Part shown: one piece after another, positions 35,639 through 44,212 of the stretch
Layout of the letters: the number at the start of each line of letters is the position of its first letter
Numbering within the stretch: position 1 is the first letter of the stretch
Source: Bacillus sp. OxB-1
GTDB taxonomy: Bacteria; Bacillota; Bacilli; Bacillales_A; Planococcaceae
DNA length: 64,000 bases
Reading direction: 5' to 3'
Assembly: GCF_000829195.1 (NCBI RefSeq)
Contig: NZ_AP013294.1
Location: 2,243,001-2,307,000, forward strand
The notes under the pieces: model-generated
Seen by the model: the letters and a program-made list of their open reading frames with translations, nothing else
Database searches by the model: none
Told to the model about the DNA's origin: nothing
Program-made: the position numbers and the translations under genes

Positions 35639-35811
35639 GTGAAAAACATTTACGGGTATCTGATGATCGCTTTTCCATTGCTGCTGATCGGGGCATGGCT
35701 GATGACGGACAAGGACGGAAAGGATTATCGGATGAGATTGGAGAGCGTTGTAGGATTCGCTTTATAATTATTGGAATCTTTCAGAAGAGATCATTCAACA
35801 GAAGGAATTGA
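35639..35811 (+). pseudogene. Small two-helix membrane protein, probable 1-base frameshift
   Basis: From GTG 35639 the frame reads MKNIYGYLMIAFPLLLIGAWL, then a charged loop and RLESVVGFAL, and stops at TAA 35765. If one base is restored near 35764 the reading continues ALIIIGIFQKRSFNRRN and ends at TGA 35809-35811. This gives a second membrane helix and makes the stop overlap the TTG of the next gene (TTGA). The good fit suggests a recent deletion or a sequencing error. The ribosome site (AGAGTGA) is weak. No family is recognised. Confidence 0.45.
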
Positions 35812-36167
35812 ATAGGGATGCGCTGACGGATGCAATCGGACATCTCGACGATATGGAAATCCATGCAACCGTCATTGACACTGCGACGGGTCAGGAAATC
35901 TTGAAGCCGATCGCTCACCAGCTCATCGACATGATGTCGGGGTTGAAAGAGAAACACGGGCAAACCGGGGAATTCACGGAGGAAGAGAAGCTCCTCTATC
36001 AACAGGTAATCGCAGATATGGAAGCGATGCAGAAGATAATGCCAAAATTATTTTACAAGCCGAATTCCAAAGAAGGCGGGGAAGTGCTGATCGAAGTGAA
36101 GGACATCAGCGAATTATCGGCCATCCACGCACGATTAGTTGAAAGAAGCACGGAGCTTGCAAAATAA
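35808..36167 (+). CDS. Unknown acidic soluble protein
   Basis: A 119-residue frame from TTG 35808, with LDDMEIHATVIDTATGQEIL and a helical acidic middle (GEFTEEEKLLYQQVIADMEAM). No membrane segment and no recognised family. AGAAGGAA is the only ribosome-like site, but coupling by the TTGA overlap with the upstream restored frame would explain the weak signal. It is followed by a strong hairpin. Confidence 0.55.
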   Translation: MNRDALTDAIGHLDDMEIHATVIDTATGQEILKPIAHQLIDMMSGLKEKHGQTGEFTEEEKLLYQQVIADMEAMQKIMPKLFYKPNSKEGGEVLIEVKDISELSAIHARLVERSTELAK

Positions 36168-36174
36168 TTAATAT

Positions 36175-36215
36175 GGGACCCCGTCCCAACCGTAAACTCG
36201 GAAAAGGGGGTCCCC
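36175..36215. terminator. Hairpin between convergent genes
   Basis: GGGACCCC (36175-36182) and GGGGTCCC (36207-36214) enclose 24 bases; no strong T-run. Confidence 0.45.
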
Positions 36216-36220
36216 ATGCT

Positions 36221-36424
36221 TCACTTCTGGTCCAATCCAAGCATGTCCGTCATCGGGCAATAGCGCGTCATCCCTTCCGCGACTTTCATCGCGCCGACCA
36301 TGGACCAAATCAATTGCTGGCCGGATGGCTTTTCCCAAGACATTTTAGCGGTGGACCAGGCGAGCAACGTCAGGCCGCCCGTAATCCGGATCAAAGCATT
36401 GACCGTTCCGATGTTCTGTTTCAT
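36221..36424 (-). CDS. DUF2892 family membrane protein
   Basis: A 67-residue protein with MKQNIGTVNALIRITGGLTLLAW at the N-terminus, the standard DUF2892 opening, two hydrophobic segments and EGMTRYCPMTDMLGL at the end. Family members are often linked to rhodanese or sulfur proteins; none is next to it. ATG 36424 follows AAAGGAGTTTGACAAC. Confidence 0.8.
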   Translation of the reverse strand: MKQNIGTVNALIRITGGLTLLAWSTAKMSWEKPSGQQLIWSMVGAMKVAEGMTRYCPMTDMLGLDQK

Positions 36425-36484
36425 GTTGTCAAACTCCTTTCTGGTCTTTCCCTAAAGAATTCCCCATAAGAGGATCGATAAACA

Positions 36485-36529
36485 AATAAAATTCCGGGCA
36501 GGGCGCATCTCTGCATCCCCGTCCGGAAT
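36485..36529 (-). terminator. Likely terminator of the VLRF1 gene
   Basis: Reading leftwards, ATTCCGGACGGGG and the opposing CCCTGCCCGGAAT form an imperfect stem, followed by TTTTATTTG. Confidence 0.6.
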
Positions 36530-36538
36530 GGATCGTGA

Positions 36539-37333
36539 CTATTGTTCAAACACTTGTTGAAGCACTTTAGTAGGCTCGACATTGATCAAATTCTTATAAA
36601 GGCAGCTTTGCGGTTTGTCTCGCAACACTTTCGAAAAGGAATTCGCCCATTCCGCTTCGCCGGCGATATGGACTTCCTTCCAGCCACGGTCCTTTTTCAT
36701 CTTCTCGACGACAAGTCCCATCTCCTTGAAAAACCGTTCCAAGTTCTGTTTCAGCCGCTGATCGAGATCATCGACGTGGCTGCCGCCGGTTCCGCGGTTC
36801 CTGGAAGGGTTCAGTCCTTTTTGCTCCCGCCACACTTGCAAACCGGAGTCGAATTCGTATGTCTTTTCATCATGGATGAATCCCATTGCTGTGTCCAAAA
36901 TGCGGATTTCTCCGAAGCTCGGCAAGACGATGCCCGCTTCCGGATACGCTTTCAACATGTATTCCAATTGTTCGGTTTCAGGGTGCGTTTCCCAGTAGAA
37001 ATTCGTTTTCACCGGCACCTGGACGTAATGGACCGACCACAACTCCGGGTTTGACGACGCAAAAATAACGACTCCTTTATGCAAGTCGTTTTGATTGTTT
37101 TCGATTTCTTTTTCCACTTTCGCTCGCAGTTGCTTGTACGCTTTCAATTCCTTGGCGTCTTTGGAAGCCTGCAAATACTCCTGAATCCGTTTCAACCCGT
37201 TTTTCAATTGGATTTTCCAAGCCCCGTTCGTTTGTTCGGGATCCGCCGGGTTCGTATTCAAATACACAGTTAACACGCATCGATCGACACAATGGAAATC
37301 TTGTAAGGCTTGAAGTTCCTTGCTCAATGTCAT
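36539..37333 (-). CDS. VLRF1-type bacterial release-factor-like protein
   Basis: A 264-residue protein with CVLTVYLNTNPADPEQTNGAW near the N-terminus and RGTGGSHVDDLDQRLKQNLERFF in the middle, which is the pattern of the VLRF1/aeRF1-like family found in Bacillales. Eukaryotic relatives (Vms1/ANKZF1) release peptidyl-tRNA from stalled ribosomes; a similar rescue role is inferred here. The region around residues 175-190 is where relatives carry their catalytic loop, but I cannot fix the catalytic residue. It is a single gene. Confidence 0.72.
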   Translation of the reverse strand: MTLSKELQALQDFHCVDRCVLTVYLNTNPADPEQTNGAWKIQLKNGLKRIQEYLQASKDAKELKAYKQLRAKVEKEIENNQNDLHKGVVIFASSNPELWSVHYVQVPVKTNFYWETHPETEQLEYMLKAYPEAGIVLPSFGEIRILDTAMGFIHDEKTYEFDSGLQVWREQKGLNPSRNRGTGGSHVDDLDQRLKQNLERFFKEMGLVVEKMKKDRGWKEVHIAGEAEWANSFSKVLRDKPQSCLYKNLINVEPTKVLQQVFEQ

Positions 37334-37547
37334 ATACTCTTCAACCTCCTCATCCTATACTCTCTTTTCCTTTTACCCAATTGCACTTAGGTTGAAACGT
37401 GTAAAATGATGCTCGGCTATCCCATCATAATCATCGACCGCCCTTTATATTCCGGTCCCTCGCAGAAAGCTACAAGAGTCCTATTCCACCCGAGCACCAG
37501 TTTGGTACACTAGTAAAGGTTTCATTACATTAGATTGGACTGGTAAA

Positions 37548-38183
37548 ATGAAAGGCACTTCACATGTACTGATCGGGGCAATAGCGGGGGCAGGCGCAGG
37601 GCTCTATCTCGATGCCGATTCGCTGACGCTCGCCATCTGTGCTTCCGTGGGCGGGGCGGCAGGGTTGGTGCCCGATTTGGATACGAACGGGTTGGCGAGC
37701 AATGCCGTGACGATATCGAAGAAAAAAGTGAAAACACCATTGTTGCTCATGGGCGTCGGCGTCGTTTGCTACGCGGTGTATCAATTCTTTCAAGGGACGG
37801 GATCGCTATCGCTTAAACAGCTCGGGCTTGGCATCGGGATGCTGATATTATCGGCTGTCATCACCCAAAAGCGGATGCTGACATTGACGGGCGTCGGTGT
37901 CATCCTCGGGGGAGTGGCGCTCGACCGGACATGGCTTGTATTATTCGGGCTGTTCGTCGTCCTCGCCTCCTTTCTTCCGCATCGCTCCTACACCCATTCC
38001 TTATTAGGCTTTGGCTTTTTCGCACTGATCTTGCGGATGGCGGAAGCGGATTTGCAGCTGGAAGGCTTGTATTTGGCCGGCATGGCAGGATATGCGAGTC
38101 ATTTGATCGCCGATATGAAGCTCTTGCCGATGAATCGAAGAGGAGTTAAACTTTTTGCGCCGATTTGGAATAAAGAATTTTAA
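37548..38183 (+). CDS. YdjM-type membrane metal-dependent hydrolase
   Basis: A 211-residue membrane protein with TSHVLIGA (first His), GLVPDLDTNG, FLPHRSYTHSLLGF and ASHLIADMKL. These His/Asp blocks are typical of the YdjM/LexA-binding inner-membrane hydrolase family (COG1988). The ribosome site (GACTGGTAAA) is weak, but the family match supports ATG 37548. The substrate is unknown. Confidence 0.82.
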   Translation: MKGTSHVLIGAIAGAGAGLYLDADSLTLAICASVGGAAGLVPDLDTNGLASNAVTISKKKVKTPLLLMGVGVVCYAVYQFFQGTGSLSLKQLGLGIGMLILSAVITQKRMLTLTGVGVILGGVALDRTWLVLFGLFVVLASFLPHRSYTHSLLGFGFFALILRMAEADLQLEGLYLAGMAGYASHLIADMKLLPMNRRGVKLFAPIWNKEF

Positions 38184-38243
38184 TTCATCGGAATAAGGAC
38201 TCCTCCGCAAATTTTTTCATATGATGTGGGTGGGGTGATAAAA

Positions 38244-38684
38244 ATGGCAAGAGCGAACTACCGGAATGCAGATGTGGATTTGATGGCAAGGATGATGCGG
38301 GCGGAAGCCGAGGGGGAAGGCAAGCAAGGGATGTTATATGTCGGCAATGTCATCGTGAACCGTCTCGTGGCGAATTGTTTGGACTTCCGTGATCTGCGGA
38401 CGATTGAAGACGTCATTTTTCAAATCCAAGGGGGAAATTACTCGTTCGAAGCGGTGCAAAAAGGCAATATGTTCTATCAAAGAGCGAGGGAAACGGAGAG
38501 ACGGCTCGCCAGGCAGACGTTGGATTATTGGAGGGAACACCCGGCGAAATATGCTCTTTGGTATTTCAACCCATACGGACCATGCCCGCCCACCTGGTAC
38601 GGCCAACCGTTTAGCGGCCAATTCAAAAGCCATTGCTTTTATGAACCCGCCCCGGACACTTGTGAAGGGGTGTATATGAGGTAG
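38244..38684 (+). CDS. cwlJ: Spore cortex-type cell wall hydrolase, CwlJ-like
   Basis: A 146-residue protein matching the Hydrolase_2 domain: LMARMMRAEAEGEGKQGMLYVGNVIVNR near the start (the catalytic Glu lies in RAEAEGE) and YNP-like YFNPYGPCPPTWY later, ending GQFKSHCFYEP. CwlJ degrades spore cortex during germination. There is no signal peptide or LysM domain, as in CwlJ proper. ATG 38244 follows GGGGTGATAAAA. A partner gerQ is not in the window. Confidence 0.85.
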   Translation: MARANYRNADVDLMARMMRAEAEGEGKQGMLYVGNVIVNRLVANCLDFRDLRTIEDVIFQIQGGNYSFEAVQKGNMFYQRARETERRLARQTLDYWREHPAKYALWYFNPYGPCPPTWYGQPFSGQFKSHCFYEPAPDTCEGVYMR

Positions 38685-38733
38685 AATTCAGCATCTTGTC
38701 GTTGCATGATGAAAGTGGGAAGTTATGAAATAG

Positions 38734-38770
38734 AAAAGAGTGCCGAATCCAAGACGATTCGGCACTCTTT
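38734..38770. terminator. Bidirectional terminator between cwlJ-like gene and gltS
   Basis: AAAAGAGTGCCGAATC / GATTCGGCACTCTTTT perfect 16-pair stem with a 6-base loop, T-rich on both strands. Confidence 0.9.
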
Positions 38771-38771
38771 T

Positions 38772-39962
38772 TCATTGAAATAGATTGATAGTCGTGATGA
38801 TGATCGGCATGGCGAAGACGTCGATCAGGAATGCGCCGACGATCGGCACAACGAGATAGGCTTTTCTCGAAGGTCCGAACCGTTCAGTGACCGCTGCCAT
38901 ATTCGCCATGGCGTTCGGGGTGGCGCCCAACCCGTGTCCCGCGAATCCCGCCACCATGACGGCAGCGTCGTAATTCTTGCCGAGTAGGCGGAATAGGACG
39001 AAAATGCCGAAGAGGACGATGAATAGCACTTGGACAAGGACGATGATGATCAATGGAAGGGCGAGTCCCGCAACCTCCCATAGCTTGATGCTCATGAGCG
39101 CCATGGATAGGAAAATGCCTAATGTAATATCGCCGACGAGCCCGATGCTTTTCATATGGATGGCTCGTGGATTCATTTTATCCACGACATTCCGAACAAT
39201 TACCGCAACGAACATCGCCCCGACATAGCCAGGCAGGACAAATCCGGTTGTTGTGGAGAATAAATCTCCCAAGTACGTTCCGAGTGCCATACAAAGCGTG
39301 ATCAGCAAGATTTGCGTGAAGAACGTGTTCGTCCCGATTTCCGGTTCGTCTTTCTCGACCGAGAAGCCGTCCACTTCTTCGGTTTCCGTCGGTTTCAAAT
39401 CATATTTTGAAATGAGGAAACGGACGATCGGCCCGCCGACGAGCCCCCCTGCGACGAGCCCGAATGTAGCGGCCGCAATCCCGACGGACAAGGCGGACTC
39501 AATGCCAAGCTCTTCGAGGGTTTGCCCGAAAGCGGTTGCAGCCCCGTGCCCGCCTTCCATCGATACTGCTCCAGCCATCATTCCGATGAGCGGGTGAATA
39601 TCAAAGAGCGAAGCCATCGAGACGCCGATGACGTTTTGAGCCAAGGCCAAAAATCCACAAGCCAGCCAATAAATGATGAGCAGCTTCCCGCCCAGTTTCA
39701 CCAGTTTGAAACTGGCACCGAGCCCGACCGTCGTGAAAAAGGTCAACATGAACAAACTTTGCAGCGATGTATCCAATGTGAAATCCAACAGCCCGAGCGA
39801 TTTTAAAATAGTCGCTAGAATGGCGAACAACAAACCGCCGACGACGGGTGCCGGGATGCAGAATTTCTGCAAAACCCCGACTTTTTTTACTAACAACCTG
39901 CCCAGCACCAATAAGGCGATGGCGAGGAAGATGGTCGTGACTTGATTCAGCTCGATTGTCAT
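38772..39962 (-). CDS. gltS: Sodium/glutamate symporter
   Basis: A 396-residue protein with about ten helices; the two re-entrant regions MEGGHGAATAFG (about residue 133) and GHGLGATPNAMANM (about 338) are the GltS signature. GltS brings in glutamate with Na+. It starts at 39962, overlapping the end of hutG (ATGA), so it is translated with it. In a hut context, it may import glutamate or exchange the product of histidine degradation. Confidence 0.93.
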   Translation of the reverse strand: MTIELNQVTTIFLAIALLVLGRLLVKKVGVLQKFCIPAPVVGGLLFAILATILKSLGLLDFTLDTSLQSLFMLTFFTTVGLGASFKLVKLGGKLLIIYWLACGFLALAQNVIGVSMASLFDIHPLIGMMAGAVSMEGGHGAATAFGQTLEELGIESALSVGIAAATFGLVAGGLVGGPIVRFLISKYDLKPTETEEVDGFSVEKDEPEIGTNTFFTQILLITLCMALGTYLGDLFSTTTGFVLPGYVGAMFVAVIVRNVVDKMNPRAIHMKSIGLVGDITLGIFLSMALMSIKLWEVAGLALPLIIIVLVQVLFIVLFGIFVLFRLLGKNYDAAVMVAGFAGHGLGATPNAMANMAAVTERFGPSRKAYLVVPIVGAFLIDVFAMPIIITTINLFQ

Positions 39963-40921
39963 TTTTTATTCCCCCCTAAAAAAGTGGTAATGGCTTCATT
40001 TGCCAAATAGGCGCCCAATTTCACCGTGCGACCGTTTTCATCCACCGCTGGATTCACTTCCGAAATATCAAATGAAAGTGCATTTTCTTTGGAAGTGACG
40101 GTGCGGATGATCGTTCGGACGATCGAAGGATCCAATCCGAACGGGGAAGGGGCGCTGACGCCGGGTGCAAAAGCGGCATTCAAGACGTCCGTGCAGAGTG
40201 TCAGCATAATATAATCATGCTTGGCCATGAATGCTTCAATCGCTTGCACGGACTCTTTCATGGAACGCTCCGTTAACTCTTCTTCATACAAATACGTGGC
40301 ACCTAGTTCGTCCGCTTTATCGAACAGCTCCTGTGTATTGCCGAACCGTTGAATGCCCAGTACGAAATAATCGCTTTTCGGGTCCTGTTCCAAAATCTGT
40401 CTGAACATCGTCCCGGATGACGGTTGCTCGTCGTAGGAACGCATATCGAAATGGGCGTCGATGTTGATGATTCCAAGCGTTGCCGTGTTGCCGATAAACT
40501 TGCGGACTCCTAAATAATGACCATATGCCGTTTCATGCCCCCCGCCGAGAATGATGGGAACGGCGCCTGTTGAGAGGACCTCGGCTACTACATCCCCCAA
40601 GTCACGTTGGGCTTCCTCCAATTGATTTCCTTGGCATTGGAGATTTCCGAGGTCGATCACCCGTTTCTCCTCATCCATCCGCCACGGCAATTTTGCAAGT
40701 TCCCCCCGCAGCGCATCGGGGGCTGAAGCTGCGCCAAGCCGTCCCTTGTTGCGGTGCACCCCTTCTTCACATTCAAATCCGATCAGTGCACAAGTGGCAG
40801 TGGAAGCGTCTTCTTGTGGAAGATCTCCGAACTCGATGATCTGATGGTAGCGGAAACTCGCCCGATTTATAAGATGATCTGTACGACCCGACCAAATGGT
40901 TTGATCCACTTTGCGTAACAT
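39959..40921 (-). CDS. hutG: Formimidoylglutamase HutG
   Basis: A 320-residue arginase-fold enzyme that splits N-formimidoyl-L-glutamate to glutamate and formamide, the last step of one histidine pathway. Manganese ligands are visible in GGGHETAYGH, NIDAHFDMR and LCTDVLNAAFAPG, followed by FDISEVNPAVDENGRT. ATG 40921 is the start; a TTG at 40930 is too close to AAAGGACG. Genes hutH, hutU and hutI are not next to it, which is unusual. It is transcribed with gltS away from a LysR regulator. Confidence 0.88.
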   Translation of the reverse strand: MLRKVDQTIWSGRTDHLINRASFRYHQIIEFGDLPQEDASTATCALIGFECEEGVHRNKGRLGAASAPDALRGELAKLPWRMDEEKRVIDLGNLQCQGNQLEEAQRDLGDVVAEVLSTGAVPIILGGGHETAYGHYLGVRKFIGNTATLGIINIDAHFDMRSYDEQPSSGTMFRQILEQDPKSDYFVLGIQRFGNTQELFDKADELGATYLYEEELTERSMKESVQAIEAFMAKHDYIMLTLCTDVLNAAFAPGVSAPSPFGLDPSIVRTIIRTVTSKENALSFDISEVNPAVDENGRTVKLGAYLANEAITTFLGGNKK

Positions 40922-40999
40922 TGCTATCAACGTCCTTTCTGAAGATGCTGAAAATAAAATATATAAGATCTTGTTATGGGAAAGCCCGCCGGCATTCGA

Positions 41000-41013
41000 A
41001 GAAAGCGTTTACT
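41000..41013. promoter_or_regulatory. cre-like site for CcpA
   Basis: AGAAAGCGTTTACT agrees with the cre consensus (TGNAARCGNWWWCA) at all but the two outer positions. It is 79-92 bases upstream of hutG, suggesting carbon catabolite control of hutG-gltS. Confidence 0.45.
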
Positions 41014-41111
41014 TCACGCGGCAAACATTTTGCCAGTGGCTATATTTGTTTCTTGAGATTCATTATATAGGGACATGTTTATAAACTCTAATATATAATT
41101 ATTATCAAACG

Positions 41112-41126
41112 ATAGCTTATAACTAT
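41112..41126. promoter_or_regulatory. LysR-type T-N11-A candidate operator
   Basis: ATAG-N7-CTAT forms an interrupted palindrome with a T-N11-A core, 22 bases before the LysR gene start and in the divergent hutG-lysR region; it fits autoregulation. Confidence 0.4.
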
Positions 41127-41147
41127 AAATAAAAGGCGGGAATCAAA

Positions 41148-42029
41148 TTGGACCTTAGGCAATTGACGTATTTCGTTACGGTTGTTGAGCAGATGAGCTT
41201 TTCGAAGGCGGCGCAAAAGCTTCATATATCCCAACCTTCCCTTAGCAATGCCATTAAAAATCTGGAAGAGGAGGTCGGCTTTCGAATTCTGGAACGGAGT
41301 ACCCGGAACCTCGACTTGACGGAGTCCGGAAAGATCCTCTATAAACGGGCTTTGCGGATTTTATTGGAAATGAAGATCGTGGAAAAGGAAATGCAGGAAG
41401 TGAGGCTTACGGGAAATGGGGAGCTGCGCATCGGGATGATTGAATCGGTCAAGCATTGGATTCCGAAAGTGATCCGTCAGTATGAGAACGAATTTCCCGG
41501 TATGCAGTTATTGCTGAAGGAGGAGCTGAGCGGGGAGGACGTGAAGCGTTCCTTGCGTCAATATGAAACCCACGCCGTCATCACGAACCAGCTGATCGAT
41601 GAACCGGATATCCTGACCTATCCGCTCTATAAGGAAGCGCTCGTTCTCGTCCTTCACGAAACCCATCCGTTGGCGTCAAAGAAATCAATCCGTCTGCAGG
41701 ATTTGCAGCAGGAACCTTTCATCATCACCAGTGAAGGGTTCCAGACGAGGAAGGATGTGTTAGCGGCGTTTGCGTCAGAAAATCTCGATGTGCACATCAA
41801 ATACGAAGTCGAGCGGTTTGAAACGGCGTTGAGCCTTATCCATGAAAATCTCGGGGTGTCAATCATTCCGGAAAATTACTTGGCAGATCGGGATGGAACT
41901 CATCTCCTCCATCAGGTGATCTCCTCGCCTCCATTGAGTCGCCCTGTGTATTTGACGTATATGAAAAATCGGTACATGGCTCCGGCCATCCGCTCGTTTC
42001 TCGATAAGATCATCCGATTTTTCGAGTGA
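41148..42029 (+). CDS. LysR family transcriptional regulator
   Basis: A 293-residue regulator: winged helix at residues 1-60 (MDLRQLTYFVTVVEQMSFSK, HISQPSLSNAIKNLEEEVG), hinge helix, then a periplasmic-binding-type effector domain (about 90-290). TTG 41148 follows AAAGGCGGGAATCAAA. It is divergent from hutG-gltS, so that operon is the likely target, and an intermediate of glutamate/histidine metabolism is the likely effector; both are inference. Confidence 0.88.
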   Translation: MDLRQLTYFVTVVEQMSFSKAAQKLHISQPSLSNAIKNLEEEVGFRILERSTRNLDLTESGKILYKRALRILLEMKIVEKEMQEVRLTGNGELRIGMIESVKHWIPKVIRQYENEFPGMQLLLKEELSGEDVKRSLRQYETHAVITNQLIDEPDILTYPLYKEALVLVLHETHPLASKKSIRLQDLQQEPFIITSEGFQTRKDVLAAFASENLDVHIKYEVERFETALSLIHENLGVSIIPENYLADRDGTHLLHQVISSPPLSRPVYLTYMKNRYMAPAIRSFLDKIIRFFE

Positions 42030-42079
42030 GAGCAAGGGCGAAAAGCAGACTTTGCATGTTCATCTTATATTTTCGGTAT

Positions 42080-42110
42080 CACCAACCCCCTCCGCGCATA
42101 CGTTGTATAA
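42080..42110 (+). promoter_or_regulatory. Possible sporulation-type promoter for prkA
   Basis: ATCACC upstream and CATACG at 42097-42102 resemble mother-cell sigma factor elements (AC-type -35, CATA-type -10) about 37 bases before the prkA start. Spacing is approximate. Confidence 0.3.
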
Positions 42111-42136
42111 ATCAAACCCTAACTGGAGGGGAGATA

Positions 42137-44032
42137 TTGGACATCTTACACAGATTGAGAAGTTATCGGGAAGAAGAAAACAGCTTAAAGTGGGAAGGGA
42201 CGTTCGCGGAATATCTGGAGATTGTCAAAGCAAGGAAAGAAGTGGCCCAAACTGCTCACTCGCGTGTCTATCATATGATTAAAAATGCGGGCACCACGGA
42301 AAAAGAAGGGCATCGGGAGCATCATTTTTTCAGTAAGGAAATTTTCGGGCTGGAAGAGGCGGTCGACCGTCTCGTGGAAGAGTATTTCCATCCGGCGGCC
42401 AAGCGGTTGGATGTACGGAAACGGATATTGTTGCTCATGGGGCCGGTCAGCGGCGGGAAGTCGACGATTGTGACGTTATTGAAACGAGGGCTGGAACAGT
42501 ATTCGAAGACGGACGAAGGGGCGGTCTATGCCATTAAAGGCTGCCCGATGCATGAAGATCCGCTGCATTTGATTCCTCCGGAGTTGCGGGAAGAGTTTTA
42601 CGAGGAGTATGGCATCCGGATCGAAGGCAGCTTGTCGCCGCTCAATACGATGCGGTTGGAACAGGAGTATGGCGGGCGCATCGAGGATGTCATGATCGAG
42701 CGGATCCTCTTTTCGGAGGATCGGCGTGTCGGCATCGGGACTTTCACCCCGTCCGATCCAAAATCGCAGGACATCGCCGACTTGACGGGCAGCATCGACT
42801 TCTCGACCATCGCGGAATACGGTTCGGAGTCGGACCCGCGCGCCTACCGGTTCGACGGCGAGCTGAACAAAGCGAACCGCGGTATCATGGAGTTCCAGGA
42901 AATGTTGAAGCTCGATGAAAAGTTCCTCTGGCATTTGCTGTCGTTGACCCAGGAAGGGAACTTCAAAGCGGGCCGCTTCGCCCTGATCAGTGCGGATGAG
43001 CTTATCGTGGCCCATACGAATGAGACGGAGTACCGGTCCTTCATTGCGAATAAAAAGAACGAAGCGCTTCACTCGCGGATCATCGTCATTCCGATCCCGT
43101 ACAACTTGAAAGTGAGCCAGGAAGAGCGTATCTATGAAAAGATGATCCGGGAGAGCGATATGTCTCATGTCCACATCGCCCCGCATGCGCTGCGGGTGGC
43201 GGCAATCTTCTCCGTGTTAACAAGATTGAAAGTGTCGAAGAAGCAAGGCATCGATATATTGAAGAAAATGCGGTTATATGATGGCGAAAGCGTGGAAGGG
43301 TTCAACCGCGTCGACGTCGAGGAATTGAAGAAAGAATACCAGGACGAAGGGATGTCCGGCATCGATCCGCGCTATGTCATCAACCGGATCTCGTCCGCCA
43401 TCATCCGCAAGGAAGTGCCGTCCATCAATGCGCTCGACGTGCTCCGTTCATTGAAGGACGGATTGGACCAGCATGCATCCATTTCGAAGGAAGACCGGGA
43501 GAACTACTTGAACTATATCGGCATCGCCCGCCGGGAATACGACGAAATGGCGAAGAAGGAAGTCCAGAAGGCGTTCGTCTATTCGTATGAAGAATCCGCG
43601 AAGACGCTCATGGACAATTATCTTGATAACGTCGAAGCATTCTGCAATAAAAACAAGATCCGCGATCCGTTGACAGGGGAAGAGATGAACCCGGACGAAA
43701 AGCTTATGCGCTCGATCGAGGAACAGATCGGCGTCTCCGAAAACGCGAAAAAGTCGTTCCGGGAAGAAATCCTCATCCGGATCTCCGCCTATGCGAGGAA
43801 AGGGCAGCGGTTTGATTACCGATCACATGACCGCCTGCGCGAAGCGATCCAGAAAAAGCTGTTCGCCGACTTGAAAGACGTCGTCAAAATCACGACATCG
43901 ACCGCCACGCCGGACGAATCGCAATTGAAGAAGATCAACGAAGTCGTCGCCCGGCTCATCGACGAATACGGCTACAACTCAACCTCTGCCAACGAACTGC
44001 TTCGTTACGTGGGAAGCTTGTTGAATCGATAA
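42137..44032 (+). CDS. prkA: PrkA serine protein kinase / AAA+ protein
   Basis: A 631-residue protein, the normal PrkA length. It has an AAA+-type core with Walker A GPVSGGKST (about residue 106), a long central ATPase region (PALISADELIVAHTNE-type segment) and the C-terminal PrkA domain from about 400. In Bacillus PrkA is made in sporulating mother cells; enterobacterial YeaG is the counterpart. TTG 42137 stands after TGGAGGGGAGATA. It heads the conserved prkA-yhbH-spoVR set but is separated from yhbH by a terminator. Confidence 0.92.
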   Translation: MDILHRLRSYREEENSLKWEGTFAEYLEIVKARKEVAQTAHSRVYHMIKNAGTTEKEGHREHHFFSKEIFGLEEAVDRLVEEYFHPAAKRLDVRKRILLLMGPVSGGKSTIVTLLKRGLEQYSKTDEGAVYAIKGCPMHEDPLHLIPPELREEFYEEYGIRIEGSLSPLNTMRLEQEYGGRIEDVMIERILFSEDRRVGIGTFTPSDPKSQDIADLTGSIDFSTIAEYGSESDPRAYRFDGELNKANRGIMEFQEMLKLDEKFLWHLLSLTQEGNFKAGRFALISADELIVAHTNETEYRSFIANKKNEALHSRIIVIPIPYNLKVSQEERIYEKMIRESDMSHVHIAPHALRVAAIFSVLTRLKVSKKQGIDILKKMRLYDGESVEGFNRVDVEELKKEYQDEGMSGIDPRYVINRISSAIIRKEVPSINALDVLRSLKDGLDQHASISKEDRENYLNYIGIARREYDEMAKKEVQKAFVYSYEESAKTLMDNYLDNVEAFCNKNKIRDPLTGEEMNPDEKLMRSIEEQIGVSENAKKSFREEILIRISAYARKGQRFDYRSHDRLREAIQKKLFADLKDVVKITTSTATPDESQLKKINEVVARLIDEYGYNSTSANELLRYVGSLLNR

Positions 44033-44085
44033 TTACAGATAAGTACTTCATGTCAGCAATAAGACCTTTATTCCATATGGGGGGA

Positions 44086-44119
44086 AAAACAAGACTGTTT
44101 GTCCGAAGTCTTGTTTTTT
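44086..44119 (+). terminator. Intrinsic terminator after prkA
   Basis: AAAACAAGAC / GTCTTGTTTT stem, followed by TTC; 53 bases after the stop. It implies a separate promoter for yhbH-spoVR; an AATACAAT at 44180-44187 resembles a sigma-E -10. Confidence 0.75.
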
Positions 44120-44212
44120 CATAACTTGATGTGACGAGCCGTCAAGAAACGCTTCTACAGTGCATAGGATAAGGTACTAAATACAATCGGATGATAGATG
44201 GGTGTGGATAAA

